Shown: positions 34,009 to 42,940 of the stretch, piece by piece
How the letters are laid out: the number at the start of each line of letters is the position of its first letter
Position numbering within the stretch: the first letter of the stretch is position 1
Assembly (NCBI GenBank): GCA_046348225.1
Contig: JAXMEQ010000003.1
Span: 310,001-374,000 of the forward strand
Source: JAXMEQ01 sp046348225
GTDB lineage: Bacteria; Pseudomonadota; Gammaproteobacteria; Burkholderiales; Burkholderiaceae_C
Reading direction: 5' to 3'
DNA length: 64,000 nt
Translations under genes and position numbers: made by a program
The notes under the pieces: model-generated
Database searches by the model: none
Told to the model about the DNA's origin: nothing
What the model saw: only the letters and a program-made list of their open reading frames with translations

Positions 34009-35342
34009 GCGTCAGCCTCGTCCGCAGGGGGAAGCAGCGCCTGGGCCTCGCCTTCGGGCAGCGCCTCCACCACCTTGAGTGCGCGGCGCATCTGGTTGGA
34101 GCGCGTCGCCGCGTTTTCGAGCGTGACGGACGCCTTGCGCACCTGCTCCTGCACCGTTTCAACCCACTTGCCATAACGGTCGAACTCGGTCTTGACGGCC
34201 CCCAGCACCTTCCAGACCTGGGAGGCCTGCTGCTCCAGCGCCAGCGTGCGAAAGCCCATGTGCAGGCTGTTGAGCATGGCCAGCAACGTGGTCGGCCCGG
34301 CCAGCGTGACGCGAAAGTCGCGCTGCAGGCTGTCCATCAGGCCCGGGCGGCGCAGCACCTCGGCATACAGGCTTTCAATCGGCAGGAAAAGGATTGCAAA
34401 GTCCGTGGTGTGCGGTGGCGCCAGATAGCTGGCGGCAATGGTCTTGGCCTCGAGCCGGATGCGCGCCTCCAGCGCCTTGGCGGCCAGCTCCACACCCGCA
34501 GCGTCAGCGCGGTCGTGGGCTTCCAGCAGGCGCTCGTAGTCTTCCCGCGGAAACTTGGCGTCAATCGGCAGCCACACCGGCACGCCGTCGCTGCTGCGGC
34601 CGGGGAAGCGCACCGCAAAGTCCACCCGCTGGTTGCTGTGGGGACGGGTCTCCACCTGCCGGCCGTACTGTTCGGTCGTCAGCACCTGCTCCAGCAAGGC
34701 CTCCAGTTGCACCTCGCCAAACATGCCACGGGTCTTGACGTTGGTCAGCACCCGCTGCAGGTCACCCACCCCCTGGGCCAGACTCTGCATCTCCCCCAGG
34801 CCCTTGTGCACCTGCTCCAACCGGTCGGCTACCTGTTTGAAGCTCTCGCCCAGACGGGTCTCCAGCGTGGTCTGCAGCTTCTCGTCCACGGTCCTGCGCA
34901 TCTCGTCGAGCTTGGCCGAGTTCGTCTGCTGCATCTGCGCGAGCTGCGTTTCCAGCGTGGTGCGCACCTCGCCCAGGCGCCGCGCGTTTGATTCGCTCAG
35001 GCCCTGCAACTGCAGCGTGAGCGTGTCCGCCAGCGTCTTCTGCAGCAGCGCCAGTTGCTGGCCGAAGGCATCAATCTGCGCGTTCTGGGTGCGCGTGGCT
35101 TCCGCGCCCTGTTTCACCAGCGCGTCCTGGAACGTGGCCAGGCTCTGGCTGAGCTCCTGCCGCGCCGCACGTGACGATTCACTGATCTCGCGCCGCAGTT
35201 CGCGCTCAAGGCGCTCGTTGGCCGCCAGCAGTTCAGCGCGGGCCTGCCCCGCGTCGGCGGCCGGCTTGCGCAGCAACAGCACCGCCCCCAGCAGCAGGTT
35301 CAGCGCCGCCAGTGCGATGAGCAGCCAGAGTTCAGGCGACAT
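34005..35342 (-). CDS. rmuC: DNA recombination protein RmuC
   Basis: A 445-residue protein: an N-terminal membrane segment (WLLIALAALNLLLGAVLLL), a long coiled coil (about residues 35-200, rich in Glu/Gln/Leu) and the conserved RmuC domain with RVDFAVRFPG, VWLPIDAKFPREDYERLLEA and TDFAILFLPIESLYAEVLR. The PD-(D/E)xK-like core (D-A-K in PIDAKFP) suggests nuclease activity. E. coli RmuC limits inversion at short inverted repeats. It starts 3 nt after the ghrB stop. Confidence 0.94.
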   Translation of the reverse strand: MSPELWLLIALAALNLLLGAVLLLRKPAADAGQARAELLAANERLERELRREISESSRAARQELSQSLATFQDALVKQGAEATRTQNAQIDAFGQQLALLQKTLADTLTLQLQGLSESNARRLGEVRTTLETQLAQMQQTNSAKLDEMRRTVDEKLQTTLETRLGESFKQVADRLEQVHKGLGEMQSLAQGVGDLQRVLTNVKTRGMFGEVQLEALLEQVLTTEQYGRQVETRPHSNQRVDFAVRFPGRSSDGVPVWLPIDAKFPREDYERLLEAHDRADAAGVELAAKALEARIRLEAKTIAASYLAPPHTTDFAILFLPIESLYAEVLRRPGLMDSLQRDFRVTLAGPTTLLAMLNSLHMGFRTLALEQQASQVWKVLGAVKTEFDRYGKWVETVQEQVRKASVTLENAATRSNQMRRALKVVEALPEGEAQALLPPADEADA

Positions 35343-35345
35343 GCG

Positions 35346-36329
35346 TTACTTCTTGAGCACCTCGGGGTTCAACGGCGTCCTGGGCGTACCGTTGACGAGG
35401 TAGCCAATCAGGTTGTCGGCGGCCAGGTTGCCCATGGCCAGCCGCGTGGGCACCGTGGCGCTCGCGATGTGCGGCGTGAGCACGACGTTCGGCACGGTCA
35501 ACAGGCCGGGATGAACCGCCGGCTCTCCCTCGAACACGTCCAGGCCGGCCGCAGCAATGGTCTTGTCGCGCAGCGCCTGGGCCAGGGCCGCATCGTCCAC
35601 GATGCCGCCCCGCGCGATGTTGATGAGGTTGGCGGTGCGCTTCATCAGTGCCAGCTCCGCAGCACCAATGGCGTGGTGCGACGAGGCCGAATACGGCAGC
35701 ACCAGCACCAGGTGGTCTGCGCTCCTGAGCAGTTCTTCCTTGCTCACATAGCGGGCCTTGCAGGCGGCTTCCAGCTCGGGCGCGAGGCGCGAACGGTTGT
35801 GGTAGAGGACGTTCATGCCAAAGCCGTGGGCGCCGCGCTTTGCGATGCCCTGGCCGATGCGGCCCATGCCGAGGATGCCCAGGGTCGAGCCATGCACATC
35901 GCTGCCCGAGAACATTTCATAGTTCCATTTTGTCCACTGGCCGGCCCGCAGGAAATGCTCGCTCTCCGTCACCCGCCGGGCCGTGGCCATCAGCAGGGCA
36001 AAGCCGAAGTCGGCCGTGGTTTCGGTCAGCACGTCGGGAGCGTTGGTGGCAAGCACGCCCCGCGCCGTCATGGCGTCCACATCGAAGTTGTTGTAGCCCA
36101 CCGCCATGTTGGCCACGATCTTCAGGTGCGGGCAGGCGTCCAGCACGGCGGCATCAATGCGCTCGCTGCTGGTGGTGAAGGCACCGACCTTGTCACTCAG
36201 GCGCCGGGTCAGCTCTTCCTTCGACCAGACGTCGTCCGCCTGGTTGGTTTCCACCTCGAAGTGCTGCGCAAGGCGTTCGATCACCGACGGAAAAATGGCG
36301 CGCGCAACAAGAACCCTGGGTTTGCTCAT
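35346..36329 (-). CDS. ghrB: D-glycerate dehydrogenase / hydroxypyruvate (glyoxylate) reductase
   Basis: A 327-residue D-2-hydroxyacid dehydrogenase. The NAD(P) motif is LGILGMGRIGQGIAKRG. The catalytic residues are the Arg in NIARGGIVDD, the Glu in FEGEP, and the His in LTPHIASAT. The GhrB/GyaR branch reduces glyoxylate and hydroxypyruvate. Its neighbours (a sodium/proton antiporter 9 nt upstream, rmuC 3 nt downstream) show a tight operon but no metabolic link. The precise substrate is inferred. Confidence 0.92.
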   Translation of the reverse strand: MSKPRVLVARAIFPSVIERLAQHFEVETNQADDVWSKEELTRRLSDKVGAFTTSSERIDAAVLDACPHLKIVANMAVGYNNFDVDAMTARGVLATNAPDVLTETTADFGFALLMATARRVTESEHFLRAGQWTKWNYEMFSGSDVHGSTLGILGMGRIGQGIAKRGAHGFGMNVLYHNRSRLAPELEAACKARYVSKEELLRSADHLVLVLPYSASSHHAIGAAELALMKRTANLINIARGGIVDDAALAQALRDKTIAAAGLDVFEGEPAVHPGLLTVPNVVLTPHIASATVPTRLAMGNLAADNLIGYLVNGTPRTPLNPEVLKK

Positions 36330-36338
36330 GGAATTTTC

Positions 36339-37751
36339 CTATCGGAACCAGATGAAGGTCATGACGATGAACAGCGGGATCAGTACCGCACCCGACCAGG
36401 CCATGTACCCGAAGAAGCTGGGCATTTTGACGCCGCGGTCTTCGGCGATGGCCTTGACCATCAGGTTGGGCGCGTTGCCGATGTAGGTATTGGCGCCCAT
36501 GAACACCGCCCCCGCGGAGATGGCGGCCAGCGTGGGGGCCAGCGCGTTCATCAGCACCTGCGGGTCGCCGCCCGCGGTGTTGAAGAAGACCAGGTACGTC
36601 GGCGCGTTGTCAAGAAAGGAACTCAAGGCGCCGGCCGCCCAGAAATACATGGCCGGATCGGGCGAGCCGTCGGGTCGCGTCACCGCTGACACGATGGCGC
36701 CAAAAGGGCCATTGACGCCGGCCTTGAGCATGGCGATGACGGGAATGATGGTCAGGAAAATGCCGGCGAACAGCTTGGCCACCTCAGCCATCGGGCCCCA
36801 TGAAAACTGGTTGTCTTCGTGGACCTTGTCAGCGGTGATCTTCAGGGAAATGAAGGTCACGGCAATCAGCCCGACATCACGCACCAGACCCGGCAGGCCG
36901 ACTTCGGTGCCCAGCACGTCAAACGCCACGCCGGACTTCCAGAAGCCGCTGAGCAGCACCAGGCCCACGATGGCCCCGAGCAGCCAGAAGTTGGCCGCGC
37001 CGTCGAAGCCGATGTTGCGTGTGTCTGGCGTCGGGTCCACCGGCAGCACTTCTTCGCGGCGATGGTAGAGCCAAGCGTCCAGCGCATAGAAGATGCCTAG
37101 CAGCGCGCCGACCAGGAACAGCGTCTCGGGGAAGATGTGTTTGACCGTCCAGAAAAAGTCCACGCCCTTCAGGAAGCCAAGGAACAGCGGCGGGTCGCCC
37201 AGCGGCGTGAGCGAGCCGCCGGCGTTGGACACGATGAAGATGAAGAACACCACCACGTGCGCCTTGTGCCTGCGGTTGTCGTTGGCGCGGATCAGCGGGC
37301 GGATCATCAGCATCGACGCGCCGGTGGTGCCCATGAAACTCGCCAGAAACGCCCCGATGGCCAGGATCGACGTGTTCAGCCCCGGGCTGCCATGCAGGTT
37401 GCCGCGGATGTGGATGCCGCCGGCCACTGTGAACAGCGCCGTCAGCAGGATCACGAACGGGATGTATTCGGCCAGCAGGGCGTGGGTGAAGCTGACGGCC
37501 GCGGCGGAGGCGCCGAACACCACGGCAAAAGGCACCAGGAACGCCAGCGCCCAGGCAGCCGCCACCTTGCCAAAATGGTGGTGCCAGAAATGCGGCACCA
37601 GCAGCGGCATCAGCGCGATCGACAGCAAAATGCCGGCAAACGGCACGCCCCACAGTGGCGACAGCTTGCTGCCGTCAAAGTCGGCAGCAAACGCCAGCCC
37701 GGGCCAGACCAGCAGCAGCGCGCAGGCCGCCACCCAACGGGAAATTTTCAT
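36339..37751 (-). CDS. Sodium:proton antiporter (NhaD/ion-transporter superfamily)
   Basis: A 470-residue protein with a signal-like first segment (ACALLLVWPGLAFA) and about 12 further membrane segments. Landmarks are FMGTTGASMLMIRPLIRAND, SNAGGSLTPLGDPPLFLGFLKG and SSFLDNAPTYLVFFNTAGG, which match NhaD-type members of the ion-transporter superfamily often annotated as 'sodium:proton antiporter' or 'citrate transporter'. It is the first gene of the four-gene minus-strand operon. Confidence 0.85.
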   Translation of the reverse strand: MKISRWVAACALLLVWPGLAFAADFDGSKLSPLWGVPFAGILLSIALMPLLVPHFWHHHFGKVAAAWALAFLVPFAVVFGASAAAVSFTHALLAEYIPFVILLTALFTVAGGIHIRGNLHGSPGLNTSILAIGAFLASFMGTTGASMLMIRPLIRANDNRRHKAHVVVFFIFIVSNAGGSLTPLGDPPLFLGFLKGVDFFWTVKHIFPETLFLVGALLGIFYALDAWLYHRREEVLPVDPTPDTRNIGFDGAANFWLLGAIVGLVLLSGFWKSGVAFDVLGTEVGLPGLVRDVGLIAVTFISLKITADKVHEDNQFSWGPMAEVAKLFAGIFLTIIPVIAMLKAGVNGPFGAIVSAVTRPDGSPDPAMYFWAAGALSSFLDNAPTYLVFFNTAGGDPQVLMNALAPTLAAISAGAVFMGANTYIGNAPNLMVKAIAEDRGVKMPSFFGYMAWSGAVLIPLFIVMTFIWFR

Positions 37752-37863
37752 GCGTGTCTCCAGGATCAGATCGGTCTGCGGCGGGCGCCAGCCTTGGCAG
37801 ATTCAGGCCCCGAAGCATACCGAATGCCATGCAGGCAACGGTTTCGGCAGCCTGACGACCCGG

Positions 37864-38589
37864 TCAGTCAAGCCAGCGGGCGAACTGCTCCACCGGCACG
37901 CGCGGCGTGTGGAAGCTGTTGACCCTGTCGGTTTCATCCGCATAGCCCAGCGCCATGCCGCACACCAGCATTTCGTCGGGACCGGCGCCGATGTGCGGCA
38001 GGATGATCCTGGCAAAACCGTTCCAGGCGGCCTGCGGACAGGTATGCAGGCCGCGCGCACGCGCCGCCACCATGATGTTCTGCAGGAACATGCCGTAGTC
38101 CACCAGCGAGCCGCGACCCATCACGCGGTCCAGCGTGAACATGAGGCCCACTGGCGCGTCAAACAGCCTGAAATTGCGCTGGTGCTGGGCATGCATGCGG
38201 TCCTTGTCGCCCTTGGTGATGCCCAGCAGGCCGTACAGGCTCCAGCCGTTTTCGCGACGGCGGTCGATGTAGGGACTGACCCATTTTTCAGGGTAGTAGT
38301 CGTATTCCTCGCGATACTCCGCGGCCAGCGCCGGATTGGCGTAAATCGCGTCATGTGCCGCGCAGACCTTGGCCACCAGGCTGTCGCGGCTGGCCCCCTG
38401 CAGCACATAGACCTTCCAGGGCTGGGTGTTGGTGCCCGAGGGTGCGCGGCTGGCCACCTGCAGGATGTCGGCGATGAGCGGGCGCGGCACGGGCCGGGGC
38501 AGGAAGGCGCGGGCCGAAAAGCGGCTCTCGATCGCGGCATCGACACTGGCCGGGTCCTGGACCACGGTGCTGACTTGGGACTGCGTCAC
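37864..38589 (-). CDS. Nitroreductase family protein
   Basis: A 241-residue flavoprotein. SRFSARAFLPRPVPR at the start and ASRAPSGTNTQPWKVYVLQG (FMN-binding) identify the nitroreductase family, with a C-terminal MLVCGMALGYAD. The start is GTG 38589, overlapping the thioesterase stop (GTGA). It is the last gene of the histone-deacetylase-like/thioesterase/nitroreductase operon. The substrate is unknown. Confidence 0.92.
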   Translation of the reverse strand: MTQSQVSTVVQDPASVDAAIESRFSARAFLPRPVPRPLIADILQVASRAPSGTNTQPWKVYVLQGASRDSLVAKVCAAHDAIYANPALAAEYREEYDYYPEKWVSPYIDRRRENGWSLYGLLGITKGDKDRMHAQHQRNFRLFDAPVGLMFTLDRVMGRGSLVDYGMFLQNIMVAARARGLHTCPQAAWNGFARIILPHIGAGPDEMLVCGMALGYADETDRVNSFHTPRVPVEQFARWLD

Positions 38590-39032
38590 TCGAGTTTCTC
38601 CAGAACAGATTTGAGTGGTGCTGGCAGCGGCACCGGCCGGCGCGTGTGCTTGTCCACATAGACGTGGATGAAATGGCCTTTGGCCGCGGTCAGCGGCGCG
38701 CCCTCGGCAAACAGGCCCACTTCGTAACGCACACTGGATGTCCCCATGTGCGCCACACGCAGGCCCGCCTCCACCCCTTGCGGGAACGCCAGCGACGCGA
38801 AGTAGTTGCACTGCGTCTCGATCACCAGGCCGATGGTTTCGCCCTGGTGAATGTCCAGCACGCCTTGCTCGATCAGGTGGGCATTGACCACGGTGTCGAA
38901 CCAGCTGTAGTAGACGACGTTGTTGACATGGCCGTAGGCGTCGTTGTCCATCCAGCGGGTGCTGATGCGGCGAAAGGCCTTGTAGCCGCTGCGCGGCTCG
39001 GGTTGGGGCTTGGCGGGGTTGGCTTCACTCAT
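38586..39032 (-). CDS. Acyl-CoA thioesterase (YbgC/4-hydroxybenzoyl-CoA thioesterase family)
   Basis: A 148-residue hotdog-fold protein with the catalytic helix motif RWMDNDAYGHVNNVVYYSWFDTVVN (Asp in MDNDAYGH). It hydrolyses acyl-CoA esters. It is coupled on both sides by 4-nt overlaps: the upstream histone-deacetylase-like gene at 39029-39032 and the downstream nitroreductase gene at 38586-38589. Confidence 0.92.
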   Translation of the reverse strand: MSEANPAKPQPEPRSGYKAFRRISTRWMDNDAYGHVNNVVYYSWFDTVVNAHLIEQGVLDIHQGETIGLVIETQCNYFASLAFPQGVEAGLRVAHMGTSSVRYEVGLFAEGAPLTAAKGHFIHVYVDKHTRRPVPLPAPLKSVLEKLE

Positions 39033-39964
39033 GCGGCTTGATTCTGCCAGCGCCGCCAGTACGCCATCGCCACCTTGTACGTGTTGACCTGTGCGCGCAC
39101 CGTGTCCTCAATACGGTGCCCGTAGCCGCCTGCCATGGCAAACGCCAGCGGAATGCGGCGCTGCCAGGCCCAGTCGAACACCCGGCGGTCCCGCGCCTCG
39201 AGCCCGTCCCAGCTGAGCTTGAGGCGGCCCAGGCGGTCGCCCTCGTGCGGGTCGGCCCCGGCCAGATAAATCACCAGCGCCGGCTCGAAGCGACGCGCCA
39301 GTTCTTCCAGCGCCAGCTCCAGCCCCTGCAGGTAGTCGTCGTCGCGGCAACCATCGGGCAGGTCCACGTCCAGGTCACTGGCCTCCTTGCGGAACGGAAA
39401 GTTCTTCTGCCCATGAATGGACAGCGTGAACACGCTCGGGTCGCCGCGAAAGATGGCAGCCGTGCCGTTGCCCTGGTGCACATCGAGATCAATCACCGCC
39501 ACCTTCAGCGGTGCGCGGTGCCCGCCACTTCGGCCCGCCTCGGCCTGCATCAGCCGGGCCGCCACGGCCGCGTCGTTGAAAACGCAAAAGCCGCCCCCCT
39601 TGTCGGCGCTCGCATGATGGGTACCACCGGCGATGTTGGCCGCCACGCCCTCCCGCAGCGCCGCGCGACAGGCCGAAATGGTGGCGCCGACCGACCGTCG
39701 GGCCCGCTCGGCCATGGCCTCGCTCCAGGGAAAGCCGATTTCGCGCATCACCTGGGGGGCCACGGTGCCGTCCGAAATGGCGCGGATGTAGGCAGGCGCG
39801 TGGGCCAGGGCCAGCTCGCCATCGCTCGCCGGTGGCGCCTGCATCAGCCGCACGCCCGGCTCGTGCAGGGCCAGCTGGTCGCGTAGCAACTGGTACTTGC
39901 CCATCGGAAACCGGTGGCCCGCAGGCAACGGCAGCACGAACTGGGTGGCATAGAAAACCTGCAT
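39029..39964 (-). CDS. Histone deacetylase family protein
   Basis: A 311-residue arginase/deacetylase-fold enzyme. Active-site landmarks are GTHHASADKGGGFCVFNDAAVAA (His-His pair), VAVIDLDVHQGNG (zinc ligands Asp and His) and IYLAGADPHEGDRLG (zinc-ligand Asp). Bacterial homologues deacetylate acetylpolyamines or other acetylated small molecules. It is the first gene of the operon with the thioesterase and nitroreductase. Confidence 0.93.
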   Translation of the reverse strand: MQVFYATQFVLPLPAGHRFPMGKYQLLRDQLALHEPGVRLMQAPPASDGELALAHAPAYIRAISDGTVAPQVMREIGFPWSEAMAERARRSVGATISACRAALREGVAANIAGGTHHASADKGGGFCVFNDAAVAARLMQAEAGRSGGHRAPLKVAVIDLDVHQGNGTAAIFRGDPSVFTLSIHGQKNFPFRKEASDLDVDLPDGCRDDDYLQGLELALEELARRFEPALVIYLAGADPHEGDRLGRLKLSWDGLEARDRRVFDWAWQRRIPLAFAMAGGYGHRIEDTVRAQVNTYKVAMAYWRRWQNQAA

Positions 39965-40030
39965 CGGGCGATTGTGTCCCGGGCGTGAAATCTGGCGCTG
40001 CCGCGCAGGTTTAGGCGTTCGCTCCTAAAA

Positions 40031-40104
40031 TGTTGCAGCGCAACAAAAACCGCTTGCAAATGCGCGGGATAACCCTATACTTCGATCCATGCTGCACTGC
40101 AACA
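40031..40104 (+). promoter_or_regulatory. Phasin promoter with two flanking palindromic operators
   Basis: Promoter: -35 TTGCAA at 40054-40059, 16-nt spacer, -10 TATACT at 40076-40081. On either side sit two near-identical inverted repeats: TGTTGC-N3-GCAACA (40031-40045) and TGCTGC-N3-GCAACA (40090-40104). These are good candidates for PhaR repressor sites, since TGC/GCA-rich operators are known for PhaR at phasin promoters. Confidence 0.65.
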
Positions 40105-40168
40105 TAAAACGGGATTCCCGGTTCAGCGCAGATAGTGACCACCACCTTAACTTTCTGGAGATATTTCC

Positions 40169-40711
40169 ATGCTGACCGCTGAACAAATCCTGGCCGCCCA
40201 CAAAGCCAACGTCGAAACCCTGTTTGGTCTGACCACCAAGGCGTTCGAAGGCGTCGAAAAGCTCGTCGAGCTGAACGTCACCGCCTCCAAGGCCGCCCTG
40301 ACCGAAGCCGCTGGTACCGCCCAAGCCGTTCTGAGCGTCAAGGACGCCCAGGAACTGCTGGCCCTGCAAGCTTCCCTGTTCCAGCCCCTGGCCGAGAAGA
40401 CTGCTGCCTACAGCCGTCATCTGTATGACATCGCTTCGGGCACTGGCGCCGAGTTCGGCAAGGCTTTCGAAGCCCAGGCCACCGACGCGCAGAAGAAGTT
40501 CATGGCCGTGGTGGACAACGCCGCCAAGAACGCACCCGCCGGCAGCGAAACCGCTGTGGCCGTGTTCAAGAGCGCTGTGGCCGCCGGCACCAACGCCCTG
40601 GAATCCGTGCAAAAGGCCGTGAAGCAGGCCACCGACGTGGCCGAAGCCAACTTCAACGCCGTGGCCAACACCGCCGTCAACGCGGCCAAGACCACCGCCA
40701 AGAAGCGCTGA
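40169..40711 (+). CDS. phaP: Phasin family protein
   Basis: A 180-residue Ala/Lys-rich helical protein starting MLTAEQILAAHKANVETLFGLTTKAFEGVEKLVELN, the phasin signature region. It ends in AAKTTAKKR. Phasins coat polyhydroxyalkanoate granules. A good promoter with two palindromes lies upstream and a strong terminator downstream. No other PHA genes lie within the window. Confidence 0.92.
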   Translation: MLTAEQILAAHKANVETLFGLTTKAFEGVEKLVELNVTASKAALTEAAGTAQAVLSVKDAQELLALQASLFQPLAEKTAAYSRHLYDIASGTGAEFGKAFEAQATDAQKKFMAVVDNAAKNAPAGSETAVAVFKSAVAAGTNALESVQKAVKQATDVAEANFNAVANTAVNAAKTTAKKR

Positions 40712-40866
40712 GCCGCTCTTGATTGCAGGGCCCCTGCCCCCAGCTGTCTGGAGCAGGGACTCTACAAGTCACGGAGCATCTCATTGATACTCGCGTTACT
40801 GAACGAGAGTTCTTCAAGTTGTCTCCTCGGGTCCTTTCGACACCTTACGGTTCAGGGATCCCTTCA

Positions 40867-40897
40867 AGCCCCAGTCGCAAGACTGGGGCTTTTTTTA
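40867..40897 (+). terminator. Terminator after the phasin gene
   Basis: Stem of 10 bp, AGCCCCAGTC/GACTGGGGCT, with a GCAA tetraloop (40867-40890), followed by seven T. It lies about 155 nt after the phasin stop; the region between holds no gene. Confidence 0.9.
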
Positions 40898-40906
40898 TCT
40901 GTCCTG

Positions 40907-41860
40907 TCATTTCGCCTTCGCTTCCAGCGCCGCGCGCAGCGGCGGCAGGGCCTGTAGCATGGCCGCCCGGCCAGCCTCAATCGCGCGGCGCCGGGCGGCG
41001 AAATCGGCACTTTTCACCCCTACCAGCGACGGCCGGACCACCAGGTCCGCTTCGCGCAGCTCCCACTCGTTGATGCTCTTGCCCATGATGGCGAAGGTCT
41101 GCAGCAGGATCTGCAGGCTGTCGCCGGCCGGGTTGCCCTCCGGCGCACTGGAGATGTCCACCGCAACCACGAATTCGGCCCCCATCTGGCGCGCATAACG
41201 CACCGGCACGGGGGACACCAGACCGCCGTCCACATACTCCCGCCCGGCAATCGGCACGGGCTGGAATACCGATGGCACCGCGCTGGACGCCCGCACTGCC
41301 GTGCCCGTGTCCCCGCGCTGGAACAGCACGCCCTGCCCCGTGTTCAGGTCGGTGGCGACAATGCCCAGCGGCAGCGGCATGTTCTCAATCAGCTTGTGCC
41401 CCACCTGTGCATTGACGTAGCGCGCCAGCGCTTCGCCGCGCAGCATGCCGCGGTTGAACAGGGGCAACATCCAGTCGGTGAAGGCGGCCTCTTCCATCGT
41501 CTCGGCCAGCTGCTGCAGCTGGGCGCCATCGCGTCCGCTCGCGTACAGCGCGGCCACCAGGCTGCCGGCGGAGGTGCCGACCACCAGCGCCGGGCGCAAA
41601 CCGGCTTCTTCCAGCACCTGGATCACGCCCACATGGGCAAAGCCGCGCGCCGCGCCACCGCCCAGGGCCAGCCCGATCTTCGGCGGACGCTTGACCGGCG
41701 GCTGCACGACCGGTGGTTCGGCGGGCGGCGGCGCCAGGGTGGGCGTACCGCAGGCCACCAGCAAGGCGACCAGCACCAGCAGGCCGAGCCGCCGCCCGGC
41801 TTGCAAGACCCTGTCGGTGACGTCAATACTATTGAGAATGATTCGCGTTTGCTTTATCAT
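40907..41860 (-). CDS. Patatin-like phospholipase lipoprotein (RssA/YchK-like)
   Basis: A protein of about 300 residues. It has a hydrophobic leader ending in the lipobox LLVAC, a Pro-rich linker, then a patatin domain with the oxyanion motif ALGGGAARGFAHVGV, the nucleophile Ser in VVGTSAGSLVAAL and the catalytic Asp in YVDGGLVSPVP. It is likely a membrane-anchored serine hydrolase. The start is uncertain: ATG 41860 is the outermost, but it overlaps the divergent Fe-binding-protein promoter. TTG 41806 would give a normal 20-residue lipoprotein signal and leave that promoter free. Confidence 0.88.
   Translation of the reverse strand: MIKQTRIILNSIDVTDRVLQAGRRLGLLVLVALLVACGTPTLAPPPAEPPVVQPPVKRPPKIGLALGGGAARGFAHVGVIQVLEEAGLRPALVVGTSAGSLVAALYASGRDGAQLQQLAETMEEAAFTDWMLPLFNRGMLRGEALARYVNAQVGHKLIENMPLPLGIVATDLNTGQGVLFQRGDTGTAVRASSAVPSVFQPVPIAGREYVDGGLVSPVPVRYARQMGAEFVVAVDISSAPEGNPAGDSLQILLQTFAIMGKSINEWELREADLVVRPSLVGVKSADFAARRRAIEAGRAAMLQALPPLRAALEAKAK
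41832..41860 (+). promoter_or_regulatory. Promoter and Fur-box-like site of the Fe(III)-binding protein gene
   Basis: -35 TTGAGA (41832-41837), 17-nt spacer, -10 TATCAT (41855-41860). A Fur-box-like sequence beginning TTGAGAATGATTCGCGTTT overlaps the -35. Its first half fits well and its second half is weaker. The predicted transcription start is about 27 nt before the ATG. Confidence 0.6.
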
Positions 41861-41893
41861 CACGCCATCTTCCACGTTTCCATCCGTCCGACT

Positions 41894-42928
41894 ATGTTCA
41901 AAAAAGTCCTTTGCCTGTCCCTGCTGGCGGCCGCCGGCGCCGCATTTGCCCAGGAGCAGGTGGTCAACCTGTATTCGGCCCGCCACTATTCCACGGATGA
42001 GGCGCTGTACAGCAACTTCACCAAGGCCACCGGCATCAAGATCAACCGTGTGGACGCCGACGATGCCGGCATTCTCGCGCGGCTGAAGGCCGAGGGCGCC
42101 GCCTCCCCGGCTGATGTGATCCTGCTGGTGGACGCAGCCCGCCTCTACAAGGGCGAGGTGGACGGCCTGTTCCAGCCGGTCAAGTCCAAACTGCTGGATG
42201 ACGCCATCCCGGCCCAGTACCGCGCCAGGCCCACCGCCGAGGGCACGCCCTGGTACGGCTTTTCCACCCGGGCCCGCGTGATCGTCTACGACAAGCTGCG
42301 CGTCAGGAAGGAGGACGTGGACACCTATGAAGAGCTGGCCGACCCCAAAAACAAGGGCAAGGTCTGCCTGCGCTCCGGCTCGCACCCGTACAACCTGTCG
42401 CTGTTCGGCGCAGTGACCGAGCACCTGGGCGAGCAGAAGGCCGAGGCCTGGCTCAAGGGCATTGTGGACAACATGGCCCGTGCGCCCAAGGGCGGCGACA
42501 CCGACCAGATCAAGGCCGTGGGCTCGGGTGAATGCCAGATCGCGGTGAGCAACACCTACTACATCGCGCGCCTGCTGCGCTCCACCGCGCCGGAAGACCG
42601 TGCCCTGATGGACAAGGTGGGCATCGTGTTCCCCAACCAGTCGAGCTGGGGCACGCACCTGAACATTGCCGGCGGCGCCGTGGCCCGGTACTCGAAGAAC
42701 CAGGCCAATGCGGTGAAATTCCTGGAATACCTGGCCAGCCCCGAGGCGCAGAACTACTTTGCCAACGGCAACAATGAATGGCCAACTGCCCGGGGCGTCA
42801 AGGTCAGCAACCCCGCGCTGGCCGCCATGAGCGGTGGCGATTTCAAGGCCGAGACCATCCCGCTGTCGGCCGTCGGCGCCAACCAGACCCGCGTGCAACA
42901 GATGCTGGACCGCGTCGGCTTCCGCTGA
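41894..42928 (+). CDS. Fe(III) ABC transporter periplasmic binding protein (FutA/FbpA-like)
   Basis: A 344-residue protein with signal peptide ending AAFAQ, then VVNLYSARHYSTDEALYSNFTKATGIKI, typical of FutA/AfuA/FbpA ferric-binding proteins. The Tyr pair in SNTYYIARLL and the region around RHY are typical iron ligands. It binds periplasmic iron for an ABC importer. No permease or ATPase gene is adjacent, so it is an orphan component. The Fur-box-like promoter upstream supports iron control. Confidence 0.92.
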   Translation: MFKKVLCLSLLAAAGAAFAQEQVVNLYSARHYSTDEALYSNFTKATGIKINRVDADDAGILARLKAEGAASPADVILLVDAARLYKGEVDGLFQPVKSKLLDDAIPAQYRARPTAEGTPWYGFSTRARVIVYDKLRVRKEDVDTYEELADPKNKGKVCLRSGSHPYNLSLFGAVTEHLGEQKAEAWLKGIVDNMARAPKGGDTDQIKAVGSGECQIAVSNTYYIARLLRSTAPEDRALMDKVGIVFPNQSSWGTHLNIAGGAVARYSKNQANAVKFLEYLASPEAQNYFANGNNEWPTARGVKVSNPALAAMSGGDFKAETIPLSAVGANQTRVQQMLDRVGFR

Positions 42929-42940
42929 AGCTGCGCCATA

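Noticed and set aside
41861..42898. Long open frame upstream of the patatin gene on the minus strand
   Set aside because: It runs antisense through the Fe(III)-binding protein gene, whose signal peptide, length and family match are clear. The patatin protein begins at or after 41860.
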